Shown here piece by piece: positions 8,395 to 17,481 of a DNA stretch of 64,000 nt (position 1 is its first letter; the number at the start of each line of letters is the position of its first letter). Under the pieces are notes generated by a model that was not told the origin of the DNA, made no database searches, and worked only from the letters and a program-made list of their open reading frames with translations. The stretch covers positions 62,001-126,000 of the forward strand of contig JAYZEN010000003.1 of assembly GCA_036337295.1 (NCBI GenBank), written 5' to 3'. Both the position numbers and the translations under genes were made by a program. Origin of the DNA: Ketobacter sp036337295 (GTDB lineage: Bacteria > Pseudomonadota > Gammaproteobacteria > Pseudomonadales > Ketobacteraceae).

Positions 8395-11142
8395 TCAGGG
8401 CACGTTGATCTGCAGGGTATTGGAAACCGGCGTACCTTCTTCACCACCCTCTTCATCACCCCAGGCAATCAGATAAGCCTCGTATGCGCCACTGCTCACA
8501 AACGGGAACGCCAACACCAGGCTCTGGGACGCGTCCATCCCGTTCACGATCTGCCCGTTCTGCAGGAACACCAGATCCAGTTGATCCCCCACCGACCCTG
8601 TGCGGGTGATGGTGCCGTCACTATTCAGGCTGATGCTGAACTCGTGGGTTGCCGCAGCCACGTCATATTCAATGATATTCGACACCGGCTTGATTTCCCC
8701 TGCCCGCACCAGCCAGATGCGGTAGTGGGCCCCCTGGACGGGATTCTGGTACACAAAATCCAGTGCGTCGGCGGCTGCAAAATCATTCACCACCACCCCG
8801 TTTTCTTCCACGATCCAACTCAGGGGTTCCCCCAACTGTCCGCTGCGGGTGACCTGGTAGGCAGCCTCATCCAGGGTCAGGCTGTACTCCGAGCCGGGCA
8901 ACACATAGGTGAAGGTGAGCACCTCGGACACCACCGCCTGAGTGGCCATGGAGACCAACCACAGCTGATATTGGCTGCCCGGAGTGTAGCCATGGAAATA
9001 GAACTCCGTCTGCTGGCTGGCATCTTCACGCCAACGCTCCAGACCGTTTTCCAGCAGCACCCATTCCAATGGTTCCTCCAGCCCCTCTCCAACCGGGCCA
9101 CTGCGCTCCACGGAATAGTCTTGCATCAGGGTCAATTGAAAAGTGCTGGCGACCACATACTCGTACGCCACTTCATTGGACAGCACCTCGCCACTCATCT
9201 CATCTTCCAGCCACACCCGATACTGGGCATGGGATTGATGATCCGGGTACTGGAATTGCAATGCCTGGGCCGCCGGCTGCGACCACACCAGCATGCCGTT
9301 CTCTGTGACCACCCAACGCAGGGGATCACCCAGGCCACCGTCCCGGGTCACCACATAATCGGTGCCGAGCGTAATGGTGAACGGTGGCTCGGGCGGTTGT
9401 GGTTCCTCCACCTGATAGTACACAGGGCTCGACACCGGACGGAAGGTGGCGTCCACCTCCATGCCCAACCACGCCCGATAGGCGGCCCCCGGTGTATTGC
9501 CGGGATAAGTGAAGCTCAGGCTTTGGGAAGCATCCTGCTGCAAGACCCGGCTGCCGTTTTCTTCGATCACCCAATACAAAGGCTCACCCAATTGGCCCGT
9601 GCGCTGCAGCTGATAATCCGGCCCCAGATTCAGGCTGTAGCCGAAATCTCTCACCTCATAGCGAATGATATTGGAGACCCGCTGCTCGTAACCGTCCAGG
9701 CGTTGGTGCAGATACAGCTCCAGAAAACTGCCCTGGGTATTGCCGGAATAGAGGAAGGACAAACCATTGCTGGCGTTGCTCTCCAGCACCTTGCTGCCAT
9801 CCTTCACCACCACCCAGGTGAGTGGTTCGCCGATGCCGCCGCTGCGGGTCACCTGATAATTCGGGCCCAATGCCAGCTGATAGGGGTAGGCGGTGGGCTC
9901 ATCGTATTCGATCACATTGGACACCACCCGGTCCTGGCCATCAATGTTCATCTGCAGCCACAGGCGGTAACGGGCGCCGGGAACGGAATCGATAAAGCGG
10001 TATTCCAGTTCCGCAGCTGCATCCCGCTCCACGATCACCAGGCCATTCTGTTCCACGATCCAGCGCACCGCATCACCGGGCTGGCCATTGCGGGTCAGTT
10101 TGTATTTCTGGTCCAGGGTCAGGGTGAATTCGGTTTGGTCCGGTTGGTATTCCAGGGTATTGGACACCACCTCATACTGACCGTTGATAAACTGCTTGAG
10201 CCAGACCCGGAAACGGGTGCCGGCCCAGTTGCGGTAATACACATAACTCAGCTCCTCGGTGGCCAGACGCTCCAGCACCACCTCACCATCCATCTCGATT
10301 ACCCAGGTGAGATTGCCCGCTTCCCCGAGGCCGCCGGAGCGATGCAGCTGATAGCCTTCACTCAGGTGCAGGGCATAGCGATCGGTGGTGCCCGGCGTGT
10401 AGGCCACTACGTTGGACACCCGCTGCTGGGCACCGGCCACATCCTGCTCCAGCCATAGGCGGAAATCCGCCCCGCTGCTGTTGGCAAAATAACGATACTC
10501 CAATTCGCTGGCGGCCATGCGCTGCAGCACCACGGCACCGCTCTTCTCCACCACCCAGCTGAGGTCATCGCCAATGGCACCGCTGCGCTGCATGGTAAAA
10601 TCGCTGCCCAGTTGCAGGTGATAGGCATCGGTCAACGCCGGGCTGTCCGCCACCGGCAGTTGCACCACCAGATCTTCCGTTTCACCGTAGGAATAGATTT
10701 CGCAGGGAGCGGGATAACTGCCGTACTTCATGCTGATGCGCAGGGTGGAGGACGCCAGTGTCAGCGTTTCCGGCAACGTGGCCGTCACCGTCAGGGCGCC
10801 GCGGGAGGAAGCCTGGAACAGCTGTTCGTCGGCACTGAACTGAAGGTCACCGTTCAGATCCAGCCAGCCGCGCCAGTACACTGTGTAGTTATAAAAACGA
10901 TAACCGGGATTCAACTGGATCTGGTTTGCGCCCGGCTGCAGCGTGATGCCGGTGTCCGGTGTAAATTGGTATCCACCATTGTTGCCGGTGCTGATCACCG
11001 TGTCCCCAATGGTCATGCTGTTCTGCCAGAAGTAGTAACTGTTGCGGCCATTGGCATCGCAGTATCCACTGGCTGCGGCCAAGGCAAAACTGTGGGCAAG
11101 CCACAGGGCTCCGCCAAGCAGCGCATAACAAAGTTTTCTCAT
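8395..11142 (-). CDS. Secreted GEVED-domain protein with nine tandem ~80-residue repeats
   Basis: A 915-residue exported protein. The signal peptide (MRKLCYALLGGALWLAHSFALA) is followed by a GEVED-type domain (WLDLNGDLQFSADEQLF, then YGETEDLVVQL, to ~residue 180). Nine consecutive degenerate units then fill the rest. Each has the pattern F/Y-x-L-x-L...DY-x-V-x-RSG-x-GEPL-x-W-V-x-E-NG, then a hydrophobic F-x-YP stretch, then Y-R-x-WL...VSN-x-I-x-Y. They resemble beta-sandwich modules, so an adhesin or matrix protein is likely (inference). No catalytic motif was seen. ATG 11142 is taken because GGGGAT precedes it and it begins the signal peptide; ATG 11154 would add four residues. It ends at a strong terminator. 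Confidence 0.72.
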   Translation of the reverse strand: MRKLCYALLGGALWLAHSFALAAASGYCDANGRNSYYFWQNSMTIGDTVISTGNNGGYQFTPDTGITLQPGANQIQLNPGYRFYNYTVYWRGWLDLNGDLQFSADEQLFQASSRGALTVTATLPETLTLASSTLRISMKYGSYPAPCEIYSYGETEDLVVQLPVADSPALTDAYHLQLGSDFTMQRSGAIGDDLSWVVEKSGAVVLQRMAASELEYRYFANSSGADFRLWLEQDVAGAQQRVSNVVAYTPGTTDRYALHLSEGYQLHRSGGLGEAGNLTWVIEMDGEVVLERLATEELSYVYYRNWAGTRFRVWLKQFINGQYEVVSNTLEYQPDQTEFTLTLDQKYKLTRNGQPGDAVRWIVEQNGLVIVERDAAAELEYRFIDSVPGARYRLWLQMNIDGQDRVVSNVIEYDEPTAYPYQLALGPNYQVTRSGGIGEPLTWVVVKDGSKVLESNASNGLSFLYSGNTQGSFLELYLHQRLDGYEQRVSNIIRYEVRDFGYSLNLGPDYQLQRTGQLGEPLYWVIEENGSRVLQQDASQSLSFTYPGNTPGAAYRAWLGMEVDATFRPVSSPVYYQVEEPQPPEPPFTITLGTDYVVTRDGGLGDPLRWVVTENGMLVWSQPAAQALQFQYPDHQSHAQYRVWLEDEMSGEVLSNEVAYEYVVASTFQLTLMQDYSVERSGPVGEGLEEPLEWVLLENGLERWREDASQQTEFYFHGYTPGSQYQLWLVSMATQAVVSEVLTFTYVLPGSEYSLTLDEAAYQVTRSGQLGEPLSWIVEENGVVVNDFAAADALDFVYQNPVQGAHYRIWLVRAGEIKPVSNIIEYDVAAATHEFSISLNSDGTITRTGSVGDQLDLVFLQNGQIVNGMDASQSLVLAFPFVSSGAYEAYLIAWGDEEGGEEGTPVSNTLQINVP

Positions 11143-11363
11143 GAGTATCCCCATCCAAACGAACATGACATGCCCAAGCGGGCAATCGAAATAACAGCGC
11201 GAATATCGAACGCGAATATTGAAACAGGGAATTACCGAAGTGAAGAACACATGCCGTTAACCGTCCCTGTCACATAAGTCGCCATCCAGGCAGCCCTTAT
11301 TGTGCACAGCGACCACCTGCTGACAAGTTTAGTTTGGTAACGGCAGGATTCAAGGGCGTTGCG

Positions 11364-12014
11364 TCAGGGCAACAACGCCAGTTCCATTTTGCGGGCCGGA
11401 TTCACACCGGCCCGGGGATTGGAGAAGGTTTTTTCCTGGGTGACCTGCAGTCCCAACCGCGAATACAGCGCCTGGCCACGGGGGTTGGCCACCGACACAT
11501 CCAGGCCAAACACATCATAGCCCTGCTCCCGGGCCTGTTGCAGTTTATGCCGGATCATCTGCGAGCCGATGCCCTGGCTGCGCTGCTGCGGACTGACGCC
11601 GAAATTCGACAGGTACAACTCACCGGGCCGCGGCGCCCGCATCACGCTCTTCAGGTGACGGGAACGAAACAACACCGGCACCACCCCCAGATAGCCAAAG
11701 AACCGGGTCATGTTTTTTACGGTGCCGTTCAGCAGCCGCTCGTAATCCCGCCGACCATAGAAGCAACCGGTGCCTACCACCTCACCAGCCCGCACCGCCA
11801 CAGTGACGTGGGGATGGCCGGCAAAGCCGCGGCCGGAGGCAAATTCATAGCGCAAAAAATCGAGGGCCTTTTCCTGATAGAGGTAATCGTAAATATCGGG
11901 GCCAGAGCTGTACATCAACTCTGCGATCAAACCCAGGTCATCTGCCTGTGCGGTTCGAATGTGGAGTTTTTCTTCTGCGGTCACTGCGTCTGCATTCACT
12001 GCGCCGGTCTTCAT
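11364..12014 (-). CDS. GNAT family N-acetyltransferase
   Basis: A 216-residue cytoplasmic acetyl-CoA-dependent acyltransferase. Core GNAT features are the N-terminal IRTAQADDLGLIAELMY, strand 4 YLSNFGVSPQQRSQGIGSQMI (the acetyl-CoA pyrophosphate loop Q/R-x-x-G-x-G/A) and LDVSVANPRGQALYSRLGL near the end. The substrate is unknown. ATG 12014 is preceded by GGAAGGCAGCCATC, a good ribosome site. It is probably a single gene between the diguanylate cyclase and the repeat protein. Confidence 0.85.
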   Translation of the reverse strand: MKTGAVNADAVTAEEKLHIRTAQADDLGLIAELMYSSGPDIYDYLYQEKALDFLRYEFASGRGFAGHPHVTVAVRAGEVVGTGCFYGRRDYERLLNGTVKNMTRFFGYLGVVPVLFRSRHLKSVMRAPRPGELYLSNFGVSPQQRSQGIGSQMIRHKLQQAREQGYDVFGLDVSVANPRGQALYSRLGLQVTQEKTFSNPRAGVNPARKMELALLP

Positions 12015-12083
12015 GATGGCTGCCTTCCCTGTGTGCTACTGCGGCTTGCTAATGTGACACAGGAAAATTAGCGAAACAAGGGG

Positions 12084-14003
12084 TTAGTCTGAAAGCCGGT
12101 CCCGCCCCAGACTTTTGGCCCGATACAGTGCATCGTCTGCTGCGGTCACCAGTTCGATAGCCGATTGGCCGGGCCCGGGAATGCAAATGGCAATGCCCAC
12201 ACTCACTGTGACCCGGTCACTGACTTCGGAGTCACTGTGCTCAATCGCCAGAGCGCGGATGGCCTCCAGAACATGACGGGCGGAGGCTTTCAAGGCCTCG
12301 ATGGAAACGTTGGGTTGCAGTACCGAAAATTCTTCTCCGCCAATGCGCGCCACCAGTTCACCGGAACGATTCGCCCACTGTTTTACCGCACTCGCCACCT
12401 GGCGCAGACATTCATCCCCCTGCACATGACCGTAGGTGTCGTTGTAACGTTTGAAGTAGTCGATATCCAGAATCATCAAACCCAATGGCGTCTGGTTGCG
12501 GGCTGCCCGGTTCCATTCCTGCTGCAGGCTGTCGTCGAAGCGCCGCTTGTTGGCCACCTGGGTCAAGGCATCGGTGTAGGTCATCAGCTCCAGCTCGGCA
12601 TTGGCTTTCTGCAGCTGGTTGGTAATGGTTTTCAGCTGCCGGGTTCGATCCTCCACGGCCTGTTCCAGATCCTGATGATAGTTGGCGATGCGCTCACCCA
12701 TGGCGCGAAAGGTGCGCGCCATCAATCCGATCTCATCCTGGCGCTGAATCGGCAGGCGGTCCTTGGCGGTGAACGCACCCTCCCCCAACCGCCGGGACGC
12801 CGTCACAAAATGGGACAACGGCTCGATCACCTGACGCCGCATCACCAGGTAGAGCATCACCAACTCCACCAACAGGGAAATCACACTCAGCAGCAAAATA
12901 AACTGCGCCGTACTTTTCGCGGAGTCGGACAACAGGCTTTTCGGGTAGACGGTCACAAACCACCAGTCCGGACCCTGGATGGGCGCATGGGCGATGAAGG
13001 CGTCACTGGCAGGATGATAGAAAATGGGGTCGGATTGTTGCGGTTGTCGGACCTGCTCCTGCAAGCGTTGATAGAGGTCTGCCAGCACCGGGTCCTGCAG
13101 GTCCTGCACGTTCAACTCGCCTTTGGCGGCATACAGTTCCGGTTGCTTGTTGGGGTGGGCGATGATGCGACCGTCAGCCCGCACGATGAAATTGTAGGCG
13201 CCCGCCAGATGATCACTGAAGACGCGGTTGAACAGTTTCATCAACAGTATGTCATGGCCGATGGTCACCAGGTGCTGACCCTGCCAGTCCACCGGTGTCT
13301 CGCAGGACACCATCCAGTCTTTGGCGGTGGGGTCATAATAGAGCCCGGTCCAGCGGGTTTCCCGTTGCGGGTTGTGTTGCTGGAACGCGATGTACATCCA
13401 CTCTTCCACCGTCATGTCCAGATCCGCTTGCGCTTCCAGTCCCCAGGGAAAGCCGGGCCAATACACCAGATTCACGTTTTCCGGCATGTGTACGTAAAGA
13501 TTGGCGAACTGATTGCGATAACTGGCGCCGTAGCGCTCCAGCAGCAGATAGGACAACACCAGGCGGGCACGAAACGGCGCCTCCGCCACCGGCGCCGACG
13601 GGCTGACAAAACCGGAAATGGAGCCGGTGGGCAAACCCTGCTCATTGAAACCGTCGGTAAACCATTGCTTGCGGGTGCGCACGGCACCATCGTCGCCAGT
13701 CACAAAGTACTTCGGATAATCCTCATGGGCTGATTCGCGGGCATGCTCCCAGGCGCGCAGAAAGATGTCCTTCAATACCTGCTGACTGGACTCCGCCAAT
13801 TCGAACACTGCACTTTCTCGCTGGGCCCGCTCCACGATGTATTTACTCAGCTTATCGACGGTCTGGGATTCCAGGGTGCGCACGATGTGCCAGTAACTGA
13901 GGATGGTCACCGCCAACACCACCAACGACACCCGAATCCCCATCTGCAGCAGGGTCAGCGTGGCAAGGGAACGTTTGACTTGGTCGGATCGGGGTAAGGA
14001 CAA
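12084..14003 (-). CDS. Membrane diguanylate cyclase (Cache-HAMP-GGDEF)
   Basis: A 639-residue inner-membrane sensor predicted to make c-di-GMP. Order: TM1 (~20-40), a large periplasmic Cache-like sensor (~45-290), TM2 (FILLLSVISLLVELVMLYLV), a HAMP segment, a coiled coil (NYHQDLEQAVEDRTRQLKTI), then GGDEF with active-site GGEEF at 555-559 and substrate motifs DIDYFKRYNDTYGH and LTQVANKRRFD. The inhibitory I-site position reads RSGE instead of RxxD, so product feedback may be weak. The reading frame opens at TTG 14003 with no clear ribosome site. ATG 13943 (20 codons in) is the alternative. The ligand is unknown. Confidence 0.88.
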   Translation of the reverse strand: MSLPRSDQVKRSLATLTLLQMGIRVSLVVLAVTILSYWHIVRTLESQTVDKLSKYIVERAQRESAVFELAESSQQVLKDIFLRAWEHARESAHEDYPKYFVTGDDGAVRTRKQWFTDGFNEQGLPTGSISGFVSPSAPVAEAPFRARLVLSYLLLERYGASYRNQFANLYVHMPENVNLVYWPGFPWGLEAQADLDMTVEEWMYIAFQQHNPQRETRWTGLYYDPTAKDWMVSCETPVDWQGQHLVTIGHDILLMKLFNRVFSDHLAGAYNFIVRADGRIIAHPNKQPELYAAKGELNVQDLQDPVLADLYQRLQEQVRQPQQSDPIFYHPASDAFIAHAPIQGPDWWFVTVYPKSLLSDSAKSTAQFILLLSVISLLVELVMLYLVMRRQVIEPLSHFVTASRRLGEGAFTAKDRLPIQRQDEIGLMARTFRAMGERIANYHQDLEQAVEDRTRQLKTITNQLQKANAELELMTYTDALTQVANKRRFDDSLQQEWNRAARNQTPLGLMILDIDYFKRYNDTYGHVQGDECLRQVASAVKQWANRSGELVARIGGEEFSVLQPNVSIEALKASARHVLEAIRALAIEHSDSEVSDRVTVSVGIAICIPGPGQSAIELVTAADDALYRAKSLGRDRLSD

Positions 14004-14096
14004 AGGGAATCAGCCTGAGTAAAACCGGACAAGAACGGATCTTTTCCAGTCTAGACCAATTCCCACAAAACGCTGTTGCTGCTGGCGATTTGCTCA

Positions 14097-14125
14097 GCAG
14101 CGACCGGGGTCATTCCAGTCGCTGC
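14097..14125 (-). terminator. Stem-loop after the ATP-grasp/alpha-E/transglutaminase operon
   Basis: 8-bp perfect arms (GCAGCGAC / GTCGCTGC) with a 13-base loop, starting 8 bases beyond the stop of the last operon gene. No T run follows on the minus strand, so this is a possible attenuator or RNA 3'-end stabiliser rather than a clear intrinsic terminator. Confidence 0.35.
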
Positions 14126-14132
14126 ACACAGG

Positions 14133-15101
14133 TCAGGAGGCCTGCTTTTGTTCCTGCTCCTGGCCATAAATGCGGCCACTGAGGAAGTACTGATCGTTGA
14201 GAGCTTCGTGGATGTGATTCAGTTCGATCTGAATGTGATCAATGAAGTCGTGCAACATGGACTGATCGTAGGCATGCAGTTCCGCCCCCTGAATCAGCCG
14301 CTTGGCCTGATGAATCCGGCGCAGGCTGTTTTCAAAATCCGGCAGCTCCTGCACACAACGCTCCATCTGCTGCACACAGAACAAAATCGAGCGTGGGAAG
14401 CGCTGGGACTGGAACAGGAATTTCACCACGTCGGTTCGACGGATGCGCGCCTGCATGGCCTGGCGGTACATCTGATAGGCCGTCAGGGATTTCAGCACGC
14501 TCATCCACTGAATGTTCTCGAAGGGCCGCAGCTCCATGCTTTCTTCCGTCAGCAGGTTGGCCGAGCGCACATCAATGATACGCGAGGTCATGTCGGCCCG
14601 TTCCAGGTTGCGCCCCAGGCGAATGAACACATAACCCTGATCCCGGTTCACGGTGCCGGACAACAGGCCCACGATGGTCTGGCTGCGCAGGATCACCTCA
14701 TTGAGATAACTGAAACGACCGCGCTTGGACATGGCCACATTGAGCTGATCCTTGGCATAGTGGTTCAAAGCGTTGATCTGCTCCCAGGCTTCCCGCGGAA
14801 TCACATCGCGCACGGTACGGGCGTTTTCCCGCGCCCACTTCAGGGAGTTGGCGATGGACACCGGGCTGTCCACGTCGCTGATCAGGTATTTCATCACCTG
14901 GCGCTCTTCGAAGGAGTTGTATTTCTCTTCGTAGTTGGACCGGGTGCCCGTGATGTCAATCAGGGGTTCCCAGCCCAGCACCGTTTTCTTGGGGATGTCC
15001 AGAATCAGGTTGGCGTTGACGTTGATCAGGCGCGCCATGTTTTCCGCACGCTCCATGTACCGGGCCATCCAGTACAGGGTTTCGGCTACTCGAGCTAGCA
15101 T
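14133..15101 (-). CDS. Alpha-E domain protein (DUF403)
   Basis: A 322-residue, mostly helical protein: LARVAETLYWMARYMERAE at the N-terminus and NLERADMTSRIIDVRSANLL centrally, both hallmark stretches of the alpha-E (DUF403) family. Its role is unknown. The family is always found with circularly permuted ATP-grasp proteins and transglutaminase-like peptidases, in clusters proposed to make or transfer small peptide tags. Its ATG shares an ATGA overlap with the upstream ATP-grasp stop, indicating translational coupling. It is the last gene of the five-gene operon running down from 23468. Confidence 0.9.
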   Translation of the reverse strand: MLARVAETLYWMARYMERAENMARLINVNANLILDIPKKTVLGWEPLIDITGTRSNYEEKYNSFEERQVMKYLISDVDSPVSIANSLKWARENARTVRDVIPREAWEQINALNHYAKDQLNVAMSKRGRFSYLNEVILRSQTIVGLLSGTVNRDQGYVFIRLGRNLERADMTSRIIDVRSANLLTEESMELRPFENIQWMSVLKSLTAYQMYRQAMQARIRRTDVVKFLFQSQRFPRSILFCVQQMERCVQELPDFENSLRRIHQAKRLIQGAELHAYDQSMLHDFIDHIQIELNHIHEALNDQYFLSGRIYGQEQEQKQAS

Positions 15102-16552
15102 CAGGCTTCCTCCTCAACGATCCAGGTGTCTTTACTGCCACCACCCTGGGAGGAGTTCACCACCAGGGAGCCCTTGCGCAGGGCCACCCGGGTCAATCCA
15201 CCCATGGTGACAGAAGTGGTGTCACCGCTGAGAATAAAGGGGCGCAGGTCCACGTGCCGGGGCTCCACCCCATGCTCCACAAAGGTGGGCACGGTGGACA
15301 ATCCCAGAGTGGGTTGCGCGATGTAATTGCGGGGATCTTTCTTGATCAGCTGAGCAAATTTCTCCCGCTCCTTTTTGCTGGCCATGGGGCCAATCATCAT
15401 GCCGTAGCCGCCGGATTCGTTGGCGGGCTTCACCACCAGCTCATCCAGATGCTGCAGAACATAATCCTGTTCATCCTGGAACATACAGCGATAGGTGGGT
15501 ACGTTGGGCAACAGCACCTCTTCCCCCAGGTAGTATTTGATGATGTCGGGCACAAAGGCGTATACCACTTTGTCGTCCGCCACGCCGGCACCGGGGGCAT
15601 TGGCCAGGGCCACGTTGCCTTTTTTCCAGGCCCGCAACAGGCCCGGCACACCCAGCATGGAATCCGGATTGAAGGCTTCCGGGTCCAGGAACAGGTCATC
15701 GATGCGGCGATAGATCACGTCCACCCGCTGCAGGCCTTCCACCGTACGCATATAAACACAGTCGTCATCCTGTACCAGCAGGTCGCGACCTTCCACCAGC
15801 TCGCACCCCATCTGCTGCGCCAGGTAGGAATGCTCAAAATAGGCGGAGTTGAAAATGCCGGGGGTCAGCACCACCACTTCCGGATAGTCTGCCGGACGGG
15901 GTGACAGGGAGGCCAGCATGTCGAACAGCTGGGAGCAGTAATCGTCCACCGGTTGGATGTTGTAGCTTTCAAACAGTTCAGGGAACACCCGCTTCATCAC
16001 CGAGCGGTTTTCCAGCATGTAGGATACGCCGGAGGGCACCCGCAGATTGTCTTCCAACACGTACATGGTGCCGTCGCTGTCCCGCACCAGGTCCGAGCCG
16101 CAGATATGGGCCCAGATGTTGCGGGGCGGTGACACCCCCATGCACTCCTTACGGAAGTTCACGGAATTGGCCAGCAGCTCCGCCGGAAAGACTTTATCCT
16201 TGATAATTTTCTGATCGTGATAAATATCGTTGATGAACAGGTTGAGGGCCTTGACCCGCTGCTTGAGCCCCAGTTCAATCTGCAGCCACTCGGACTTGGG
16301 AATCATCCGCGGCAAAATATCGAAAGGCCATGAGCGGTCGATGGAACCTTCCTCTTCGGTATAAACCGTAAAGGTGATCCCCATCTCCTTGATCGAGAGT
16401 TCCGCCACCGCCTTGCGGGTCTCCAGTTCTTCATCACTGTGGTCAGCCAGGTATTTCGCCAGGTTTTTTGCGTATTTCCGTGGCTTTCCCTTGGTTTTGA
16501 TCAATTCATCGAAGAACTTGCCCGGGTCGTACTCGTTCCAGCTTACAGACAT
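15101..16552 (-). CDS. Circularly permuted ATP-grasp family protein (DUF404/DUF407 type)
   Basis: A 483-residue predicted amidoligase. Typical stretches are LGLKQRVKALNLFINDIYHDQ, YVLEDNLRVPSGVSYMLENR, VVLTPGIFNSAYFEHSYLAQQMG, VVKPANESGGYGMMIGP (nucleotide-binding loop) and the C-terminal SQGGGSKDTWIV. ATP-grasp enzymes join a carboxylate to an amine via acyl phosphate; the substrate of this family is not established. ATG 16552 (MSVSWNEYDPG) is chosen because the longer frame begins with a TTG at 16576 and lacks a ribosome site. It overlaps the alpha-E start and follows a transglutaminase gene by 47 bases. Confidence 0.9.
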   Translation of the reverse strand: MSVSWNEYDPGKFFDELIKTKGKPRKYAKNLAKYLADHSDEELETRKAVAELSIKEMGITFTVYTEEEGSIDRSWPFDILPRMIPKSEWLQIELGLKQRVKALNLFINDIYHDQKIIKDKVFPAELLANSVNFRKECMGVSPPRNIWAHICGSDLVRDSDGTMYVLEDNLRVPSGVSYMLENRSVMKRVFPELFESYNIQPVDDYCSQLFDMLASLSPRPADYPEVVVLTPGIFNSAYFEHSYLAQQMGCELVEGRDLLVQDDDCVYMRTVEGLQRVDVIYRRIDDLFLDPEAFNPDSMLGVPGLLRAWKKGNVALANAPGAGVADDKVVYAFVPDIIKYYLGEEVLLPNVPTYRCMFQDEQDYVLQHLDELVVKPANESGGYGMMIGPMASKKEREKFAQLIKKDPRNYIAQPTLGLSTVPTFVEHGVEPRHVDLRPFILSGDTTSVTMGGLTRVALRKGSLVVNSSQGGGSKDTWIVEEEA

Positions 16553-16599
16553 ATAATCGCTTCTTTTATCTCGCAATAATGCTTGTGGGTGAACTGCTT

Positions 16600-17481
16600 C
16601 TATTCTTCAATTCGGCGCACATCCACGAACACCTTCAACTCGTGATCGTCGCCGCCGTAAATTACCCCTTTGAGTGGAGTCACATCTGCAAAATCTCTGC
16701 CAAAGGCCAGTGTTATGTGCTGGTCCTTGGCCATCATATTGTTGGTGGGGTCGAAGTGCATCCAGCCGAAGTCGAGCATGTAGACGCCAAACCAGGCGTG
16801 TGATGCATCCGCACCTTCGAGCTTTTCCTGCCCCGGCGGCGGCACGGTTTCCAGATAACCACTGACGTAACCCGCGGCCAGCCCCATGGCCCGCAGGCAG
16901 GCAATGCCCAGGTGGGCGAAGTCCTGGCACACCCCGCGCCGATGCTCCATCACCGTGTGCAGGGGGGTGCTGATGGTGGAAAACCCGGGGTCGTATTTGA
17001 AATCCGTGAAGATCCGCTGCACCAGGTCCTGGATTGCCTCCAGCACCGGCCGCCCTTCGGTAAAGGACTCTGCGGCGTACTTCTTCACCTCATCAAACAC
17101 CGGTATCAGCGGCGACGGCAGGATGTATTCGCGCACCACAATGTGCTCGGGATCGGTGGCGGTTTTCAGGCTGTCGCGGACAAACTCCCAGGGGTAGTCG
17201 GCCGAAAACAGTGCCTGCTGGGTGTGATCCAGCACCTGTACCTCGGAGTATACGGTGACGGATAACTCCTTGTGGGGCTGAAGAATATCGAAGCTGGTCA
17301 CCTGATTACCGAAATAATCAAAGCGCTTGTGGAGCGATTCTGGTGCAGGGTGAATGACGAACCGATTGCGCGCACAAGTTTGGTGCGCACCATTCACCGG
17401 TGACATGCGGGCCTCATTGAAGCACATGCTCACCGGGCTGCTGTATTCGTAATGGGTGGTGTGTTTGATGTGATATTTCAT
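16600..17481 (-). CDS. Transglutaminase-like family protein (short)
   Basis: A 293-residue protein with a transglutaminase/papain-like core. The nucleophile Cys is in HRRGVCQDFAHLGIACLRAMG, His in GADASHAWFGVYM, and Asp in GWMHFDPTNN, which completes the triad. The N-terminal beta domain (MKYHIKHTTHYEYSSPVSMC, then ARNRFVIHPAPESL) is the usual companion. Members of this group probably hydrolyse or transfer peptide or amide bonds in the cytoplasm; there is no signal peptide. It overlaps the upstream fusion gene by the four bases ATGA. It is distinct from the long DUF2126 member at the head of the same operon. Confidence 0.9.
   Translation of the reverse strand: MKYHIKHTTHYEYSSPVSMCFNEARMSPVNGAHQTCARNRFVIHPAPESLHKRFDYFGNQVTSFDILQPHKELSVTVYSEVQVLDHTQQALFSADYPWEFVRDSLKTATDPEHIVVREYILPSPLIPVFDEVKKYAAESFTEGRPVLEAIQDLVQRIFTDFKYDPGFSTISTPLHTVMEHRRGVCQDFAHLGIACLRAMGLAAGYVSGYLETVPPPGQEKLEGADASHAWFGVYMLDFGWMHFDPTNNMMAKDQHITLAFGRDFADVTPLKGVIYGGDDHELKVFVDVRRIEE

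Noticed and set aside
8395..11142. Repeated units as a possible CRISPR or DNA repeat array
   Set aside because: The repetition is at protein level only, with a ~250-base period and strong DNA divergence inside one long reading frame.
11355..11379. GGCGTTG...CAACGCC stem at the end of the acetyltransferase gene as a terminator
   Set aside because: 7-bp arms, 11-base loop, overlaps the stop codon, and no T run follows on the minus strand.
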